From Amborella trichopoda (taxonomy: Eukaryota; Streptophyta; Magnoliopsida; Amborellales; Amborellaceae), in NCBI RefSeq assembly GCF_000471905.2, contig NW_006499677.1, positions 288,094-352,093 of the forward strand: DNA of 64,000 nucleotides, given 5' to 3'. This document shows positions 57,946-64,000 of the stretch, one piece after another. A program made the position numbers and the translations under genes. Under the pieces are notes generated by a model. That model was given only the letters and a program-made list of their open reading frames with translations. It had not been told where the DNA came from and made no database searches. Position 1 is the first letter of the stretch; the number at the start of each line of letters is the position of its first letter.

Positions 57946-60436
57946 CCGTGGTGTTTGATCAAACCTTGAATTTGAACTGCCTTGTCAACCATCCTGGCGA
58001 ATGTATTGGGCCATGATAGAGTGACATAACGAGCCAATTCTAGGTGCATCCTGTCTATGCAGTACTCTTTCTCTTGCGGCTCACCTATCGATGTGGCCAG
58101 ATTGTGCCACCTTTCGATGTACTCAATCATTGGCTCGTGTGGCTTTTGTTTCACTACAAAGAGTTCAAAGAGTTATACTTTCTTTTCTATGTCCCAGAAG
58201 CTCCTAAGGAACTCTTCCTCCATTTGTGCCCATGATGAGATTTACCCTAATAGTAACCGACAGTACCATTTGAATGTTGCTCCTGTAAGGATTCCCACAA
58301 ATTGCCTAAGCAGTATGTGCTCATTGTTCGATGTATTGCCACAAGCTGCAATGAAATGGGCTATGTGTTGCCACGATGAGCCAATACTATCAAACTTAGG
58401 GAAGTAGAGTCTTTGATAGCCCATTGGAAATGGAATTTGGTCAACATACGCTGAGTAAGGCTTTTGGTAGAGGTTTAGCTCTTCCATCACTGGGATATTG
58501 TGTTTTTTCAATGCTTCCAATACCATGCCCTTCACTAATTCTTCGTTCCCAACCTGAGTCGGTGGGGAAGAGACTAGCAATGAGGGAGGCAAGGGTGGGA
58601 GTGGCTCTCCTTTTGATGGTGTCGTTTCGATGACCTGGCAAGGTGATTGAGAGACGATAAAGAGGGCTAGGTGCCTCGAGGGGGTACAAGACACCAATAC
58701 CACTTGGTGCAAATTTTCCATTGTTTCATCTTTTGACCTCATCTCAGCTTGTAATCGCCTTAATGTGGCCTTGAGTTACGCAATTTCGTCTCCATAGGAT
58801 TTTAGTACTTCATCGATCACTATAGCTTCAATAGCTACCATACTTGAAGACTCTTCTTTTATTTGCCCATTACATGCCTCGAAGCTTACAATCTTGGATT
58901 CGACTGCTTCTGCTTCAACAACGTCATTGGCGAGGGTCAATTGGCCTTCCCTCAAGCTTACTTCATTTTCCAAGGTTTAGGTATCCTCATCATTTAATGA
59001 GAATGTGAAACTCTCAAAAGACGATGAGGTCACATCATCATCATTTAAGGAGCATTTTTCAAGTTATCGAAAGATCATGCGACCATCCTTATAAGGAGCC
59101 ATGACACTTTCAAGACATAGAGCTCATATTTAGTTAGCGTCATAAAGAATCATGGCGTCTTCGGGAGCTGGAGGCGTTATTTCATTGGGGTGGTCAGCGA
59201 AGGGAATGCTGACCATCTCATCCTCTATTAGGGAATGACTTTTCTCCAATGAGAGTGACGAGCACTTGTCAGAGGTAAGAGTCATTGGGTGGATGAGGAC
59301 GAGGGATGTCGCCCCATCAGAATTGAGCTCTTCATCACCTAACAAGAATGTTAAACCCTCATAAGACGATGCCTTACTGTCATCGTTAAGAGCGCATATG
59401 TAGCACACATGACAAGGGGGAAGCATGTGGCTGGCTTTGCTGGGAATCATGGTGCCTTTAGGGCATGGAGGAGCCATATCAGTGGGGCTGCCAGCAAGGG
59501 AAGTGCGACCCATGCCATCCAGTACTGGGGAGTGGCTTTCCTCGAATGAGAGTGACGAACTCTCATCAAAGGTAAGAACATCTGGATGAGAGGGGGTGAG
59601 GGAGGCCACATCATTAGAACCATCCAGAGGGGACGGGAGTCCATTACTTCTCCAAGATTCTAGGGCAAATCCCGATGAAGGCCGGGAGAGGGTGAACAAT
59701 GGCAAAGTCTCATTCTTGTTTATTAGATCGATCTCCACAATGAGATTTTTTCAACCCTTTGAAGCAACTCAAGAGTTTCGGTTCTTTTTTCAGTTTCATC
59801 TCGAGGAGCTAGGATGTTGAGACAGACTTTTGGAGGAGCTGGTGGACAATTTTCTTTCATCCTGGGAAGAAGACTAGTCCTTTCATAATTCAAACTTTCC
59901 CCCACCAAGGGATCATGGGAAACGCCCTCGATGGGTTCGGCTTCCGTCTCACTTGAGTCACCGGGACTGCCCTGCAGCAGTGCCTTCCGGCTCATCAGGA
60001 GTCTAGGGGAAATTGATTCGAGTTTATGAGCTATCTCGAGTTCAGTCTGCTCAAATAAGGCTTTGCACTCGGTGCCCCAACTTGAGAGGGGCTCTGGAGT
60101 TTGATCGAGTGATGGCTCAACTGGCTCAAGATTGATGGAGTCACTGGGGTCAGACTGGCTCTTTTCCCCATCTGGAGGTTCGCCTTCACCCAGAGTCAAG
60201 CTTGGATCTTCATAGATAACCGGCTTCATCATGCCTCGATCAATCCTTTTAGTGTTCATCTCATGCCATGCTTTTCCAGCATCATCCACATCAAGGGGAA
60301 TGAGAGGGGGAAAAGGGCTCGCATCATTGAGAGGGAATTCTTCAATCACTTTTTCTTCTTTGTCCCTGAGCTTAGCTTTCAATGTCTTAGTCTCTCGGCC
60401 TAATTTCTGGGCTTGACCATGATTTCCCTTCTTCAT
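57927..60436 (-). pseudogene. T3 gag with a long N-terminal extension
   Basis: Minus-strand frame of about 830 codons with few breaks. It starts MKKGNHGQAQKLGRETKTLK at 60436. The first 500 residues are acidic and Ser/Pro-rich with imperfect repeats: LTFDESSSLSFEESHSPVLD against LTSDKCSSLSLEKSHSLIED, and SSYEGLTFLLGDEE against SSSFESFTFSLNDED. A Glu-rich helical stretch follows near 58776-58973. The capsid core lies at 58500-57930: YSAYVDQIPFPMGYQRLYFP, HIAHFIAACGNTSNNEHILL, GATFKWYCRL, SSWAQMEEEFLRSFWD and MIEYIERWHNLATS, then FARMVDKAVQIQGLIKHHG. It ends at the repeat junction with no zinc knuckle. Stops occur near 58976, 58240 and 58190. The core is gypsy gag; I do not recognise the extension. 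Confidence 0.8.
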
Positions 60437-61703
60437 GACCAGGTAGTACTGCCTTTGAGCAAAGGCAACCCATTAACGTGATTATCCTTGGAACCGAGTG
60501 GAATGCTAGATCCATACGTGTGTGCACATGCAAAGATGTGCTCCGAGCGGGCGGGGGGATTGGCATGTGTACGCCTTTTACAGAAGGACTTCAAGTGACC
60601 TGGTGGTCAACCTGGGCTCGAGTAGCGTGTCTGGCCTTAAGAGGCCTAGTGCCGTGACCATGTGTGTGTGATGGAATGGCCATGTGACCATGCCTCACAG
60701 GGTGAGCAAGCATATGCTGGGAGGAGGTACTAAGAGGTTCCCCCTTGTGTGCTCTTGCAGACGCAGCAACAAGGCTGCCCCAAGTGATGTAGTGCATATG
60801 CAAGGGGTGTGCAGGGCCGGTCCGAAGAAGTGTCGAACCCTGATGCTGTCTCGAGGTAACCTGAAGGTTGCCTCGAGGATGTCCAGGGCTAGGTCAAAGA
60901 AGACCCGAACCCTGACAGTATCTCGAGGTAACCTGAGGATTGCCTCGAGTGGTGCAGTATGCATGTGAAAGGGGTGCAGGGCTAGGTCCAAGAAGACCCG
61001 AACCCTAACCGTGTATCGAGGTAACCTGAGGATTTCCTCGAGTGGTCGAGTGTGCATGCAAAAGAGGTGCAGGGCCACGTCCAAGAGGACCAGAACCCTG
61101 ACCGTGTCCCGAGGAAATCTGAGGGTTGCCTTGAGGTGTAGCTAGAATGGATGGTCCACTAGCTTTGGTGGATGTGTGTGAGGTGGTGGCTTCAGTGCCA
61201 CCTCCTCTTAGTGTCAAACCTCTTTTTACAGGGCCCGAAATGATAGAGAATGGGGGGTAGCCTCACGGCAACCCGCAAGAGCAACGACAAATGAACTGTC
61301 ACCTGCGGGAGATGGAGGGGCGGCATTCGGGCTGCCCCGAGCAGCAAGTGAGTAGCTGGTAGCAGGGTACGTGCTATGTGTGGGGCATGTGTGCCACCAA
61401 TGCAAGGTGCATTGGCAGAAGGTCCACCATTGCAAGGGGGTAGGGAGTGAGGGACTTGTTGGTCCATCCTAACCTTTATCTAGGTGATGACCTAGGAACA
61501 TGACTCAGGGTCGATGCTCAAGAGAAAGGTCGGGCATGAGGTTCCCGTAACCTGTTCCCATTGAAGACTCATGAGTGTGGGGATTACGAAATCCACGACT
61601 CGGATGAAGGGGTTAAGTAACCCCAAAGACAGGTATGTGTATAGTGAGCAGGAATAAAAAGAACGGAAGGTCAAACAAGAACTATCCAACGATGGGGTAG
61701 CGT
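60437..61703 (-). other. T3 5' leader
   Basis: Between PBS and gag. Not closely alike to the T1/T2 leader. Contains the 93-bp repeat below and otherwise no gene. Confidence 0.6.
60805..61135 (-). repeat. 93-bp tandem repeat in the T3 leader
   Basis: Units with GAAGACCCGAACCCTGAC and TCGAGGTAACCTGAGGATTG; marker CAGGGC recurs at 60812, 60884, 60977 and 61070 (72, 93, 93 bp). Confidence 0.85.
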
Positions 61704-61722
61704 GTCCCCTGTGGAGTCGTCA
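61704..61722 (-). other. T3 primer-binding site
   Basis: TGACGACTCCACAGGGGAC on the minus strand, three bases after the LTR end, related to TGGCGACTCCACTAGGGA in T1. Confidence 0.75.
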
Positions 61723-61725
61723 AGC

Positions 61726-63279
61726 TGGTTAGGTGCGTCGATCTCGCCTTCCCGAATCTAGGTGATCAAGTGACACGTGTCTTGGGTTCGAAAGACCCGG
61801 GACCTGAGATCGCTCTCTCGAGAACCTTGTTCACGAAACAAGGGCAAGTGTCCAATTAGTGAGAGAGGGATTTGGGTTGTGAGGTAGGACTTACCTCATG
61901 TGGGTCCGTGACACGCTCAGGCTGGCTCGTGTGGGCGCCCTCTTAGATTATGTTGGAAAGCCCTCCTGGCATACGGTCGGTTTCGAATCACCTTCCTTGA
62001 CCTATTTCTCCTTTCCTGCAAACACACGCACATATAAAAAAATAGCAGTGTGGGTCATAGGACCCTACCTTGCAATAAAAAGATAAAAGAAATGAAAATG
62101 AGAGAAGAAGTTCAACCAGGTGACTCGAATGATCCAGTGACAAGACTGGCGCGACGGTTGTTCTGACGTGGCAGCAAGACAAGCACAGTAACTCAGACCA
62201 AAGCAACGGCAATACTGCTTGACGACAAGACCGTCCCAACGGCTAGTCTGGCACTATGGCAGAACTGATCCGGTAATCGACTTAACATGGTAGCAAGACA
62301 GGCACGGTAACTCAGACAGGCGCGACGACAATACTACTCGACATCAAATCAACATCGACCGGCTTGACATAAAAGCAAATCTGTCGTGGCAGCAAGACGG
62401 GCACGGTAACTCAGACCGTTGCGACAGCAATACTGCTCGACGACAGGACTCGCACGAGCATAAGGTTCAGCCTGCCCTCTGATCAAACAAGTGATTGAGA
62501 GAACGAGAGAGACGAAAGTGAAAATAAAAGTGAAGGTGAAATAAAAATGATGGAAAAAAAGATGAAAGGAAAATGAAGTAGGTGAATTAAAATAAAATGG
62601 GATTAGAATTAAATAAACTAAAATAAATAAAATGAAGTGGGACAAAGTAAAATGAAGTGGAGTAAAATAAATTGGGACGAAATAAAATGAGGTGAGATGA
62701 TAAAATAAATGGATGGAATAAGAGTAGGGTACGAGGTAATGAATGGAATAAAATGGAATGAAATAAAAGTTAAATGGTATCATGGAATAAAGTAAAAAAA
62801 AAAAAGTTGGAGGAAGTAAAATGGTGTAAGTTAATAAAATAATTAAAAAAGAATTGATTGAGAGAGAGAGGGTTGAGTGTTGAGTCATTTGGATGAGATG
62901 GCAATAGGTTTTTATTGGAACGAGAGGGTATGGAGTTAAATAAAAAATAAATAAAGTTGCTTAAGAGAGAGAAAAGGAGAGTTGGGGCATTTTTTAAGGT
63001 GAGAGGGCTTGAGCGAAGCGCGACGAAAAGTGGGATGAAACGAAAGTTCGACGGAAAGTTTTGAAAAGAAAAGAAAACAACGAAAAAAAACAAAAAAACA
63101 AAAGCAAGGACTTCGTTCGTGGCTTCTAGAGAGAGAAAGAACAACGAGATAATGGGAGAGTGAGAGGATGCAGAGGGAAGCATGGGGACGAAATGAGAAG
63201 GTGAGCGAGAGGGGTTGTAGAGAGGGAGAGGCGAAAGTGACTGACAAAGGTTGGAGCTTGGTCACGGGAAGGAAAGAAG
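61726..63279 (-). mobile_element. T3 5' LTR, 5' part missing
   Basis: Aligns with 50223-51783 of the T3 3' LTR, including the same AATAAAATGAAG tract and GGCACGGTAACTCAGAC repeats. It ends CGACGCACCTAACCA at 61726. Its remaining 2.6 kb is cut off at 63279 by H. Confidence 0.87.
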
Positions 63280-64000
63280 TGTGAAAGAAAGTTCTATTTG
63301 ATCTTTTACCGGGGAATACATGCGGTCTCTATTATAATAAGATTATCTTCAAAATAAAATCAACATAACAATAAAATCAAGATTTTAACAACTTGATGTC
63401 ATTGAAACAACTATGCTCTATACTTGAGAATAAAAAATAAGATTGCAAGAAACAAAAGGAAGAGCACCGAAGATTACCTCAATCGGGCTTATTACACCCC
63501 ACACCGAGTCACTACCATCTGGAGGTGCGGAATCAACAGTCTAGCTTCAATCTCGAACAGGAAAAACAAATTTCGGCCAAGCCACACCGATAGAACATGA
63601 ACCATTTGATTACAAACTCAAACCCTAGGTGAATTCTCTTAGCAACCTAGTTTGAGAGAGATGGATTCTCTTTTTGCTAAACCCTAAAACCCTTAGTTAT
63701 AAGTCTATTTTTGAGAGATAGGAGAGAAGAACTCCATAACCTAAACCCTTAGGTTCTTTCACAATGTGGGAGAGAGAGATCAAACATTAGAGAGAGAAAC
63801 TTTCTTAAGAGAAAGAAATAGAAAAATAAGATGTAGAGATTTTTTGGTAGAGACAATCCCTTTTTATAGGCTTTGAATAAGATTAGGGTTTCTTATGGTT
63901 TTATTTGGCTAACCTCTTCTTGTAAGATTGAACATAGACCGTCGATCAAGGGTGACTTGTGGGGTGAGAGATCTTAGCCATCCATGCCATAGATGGGTCA
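63280..64000 (-). mobile_element. H: LTR-like sequence of another family, cut by window edge
   Basis: On the minus strand it ends TTCTTTCACA at 63280, right where T3 LTR similarity stops. A TATA box (TATAAAAAGGG, about 63861-63871 on the minus strand) is followed by a leader-like sequence with AACCCTAA motifs and a long AT-rich end. This looks like an LTR end inserted in the T3 LTR, perhaps copia-like. The other end and any PBS are not visible. Confidence 0.45.

Larger units (their letters stand above)
50223..63279 (-). mobile_element. T3: Tat/Ogre-type element with two LTRs and no pol
   Basis: Minus-strand order from right: 5' LTR (61726-63279, truncated by H), PBS, leader, long gag, 3'UTR with repeats, 3' LTR (50223-54417). 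Gag is joined directly to 35-bp repeats at about 57927-57945, so protease, RT, integrase, antisense ORF and its promoter are all deleted. It inserted antisense in E. Confidence 0.87.

Noticed and set aside
1-64000. tRNA, rRNA, snRNA or intact host genes
   Set aside because: No cloverleaf-like box A/box B pairs, ribosomal blocks or intact multi-exon genes were recognised by eye; a tRNAscan or Infernal run would be decisive.

Overview
This window is plant nuclear DNA made almost entirely of old, nested LTR retrotransposons. I see no intact host gene, rRNA, tRNA or CRISPR. The basis is plant-type Ty3/gypsy gag, protease, reverse transcriptase and integrase relics, initiator-Met-type primer-binding sites, several classes of long LTRs and dense 35-160 bp tandem arrays. 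This suits a repeat-rich angiosperm genome, but the species cannot be named from the sequence. Every coding region carries stops or frameshifts.

Four large elements called here T0, T1, T2 and T3 belong to one family of the Ty3/gypsy Tat/Ogre group. Their LTRs begin near TGTTGGAAGG and end in CTAACCA. The PBS is near TGGCGACTCCACTAGGGA, and a long 3' untranslated region (3'UTR) is built from a 35-bp repeat (core CATGACCTTAAACTGCA). T0 (1-5063, +) shows only its 3'UTR and 3' LTR. T1 (5927-24650, +) has both LTRs, gag, protease, an antisense ORF resembling the plant mobile domain, and a 3'UTR. T2 (34492-about 42635, +) has a 5' LTR, gag joined to the integrase C-terminus, and part of the 3'UTR. 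T3 (50223-63279, -) has both LTRs and a gag joined straight to the 3'UTR. None of these copies retains reverse transcriptase in the window.

Two elements of Del/Tekay type, F and G, lie head to head. F (minus) has a 4-kb LTR at 26340-30371 and gag-protease at 24651-26226. Its reverse transcriptase resumes at 5064-5926, because T1 inserted between them. G (plus) has a 5'-truncated LTR at 30372-32815 and gag-protease to 34491, where T2 inserted. T1 and T2 struck the same homologous position at the protease/RT boundary, in opposite orientations. T1 itself carries a solo LTR at 11041-13942 with a perfect CCCAC target-site duplication. Another Tat/Ogre-type element, E (about 44451-50222, +), has a different PBS and was invaded by T3. 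An unrelated LTR (H, 63280 onward) cuts the T3 5' LTR. A short gene-like segment (42636-44032) and a fragment of a T-family LTR (44033-44450) separate T2 from E.

The most interesting part is the T-family 3' region. It holds a promoter-like TATAAAAAGGGG on the antisense strand, in the same place in three copies, and in T1 it points at the antisense ORF. The 35-bp arrays lie immediately upstream of that promoter. The same family has LTRs whose ends are conserved but whose centres vary from almost nothing to over 3 kb.
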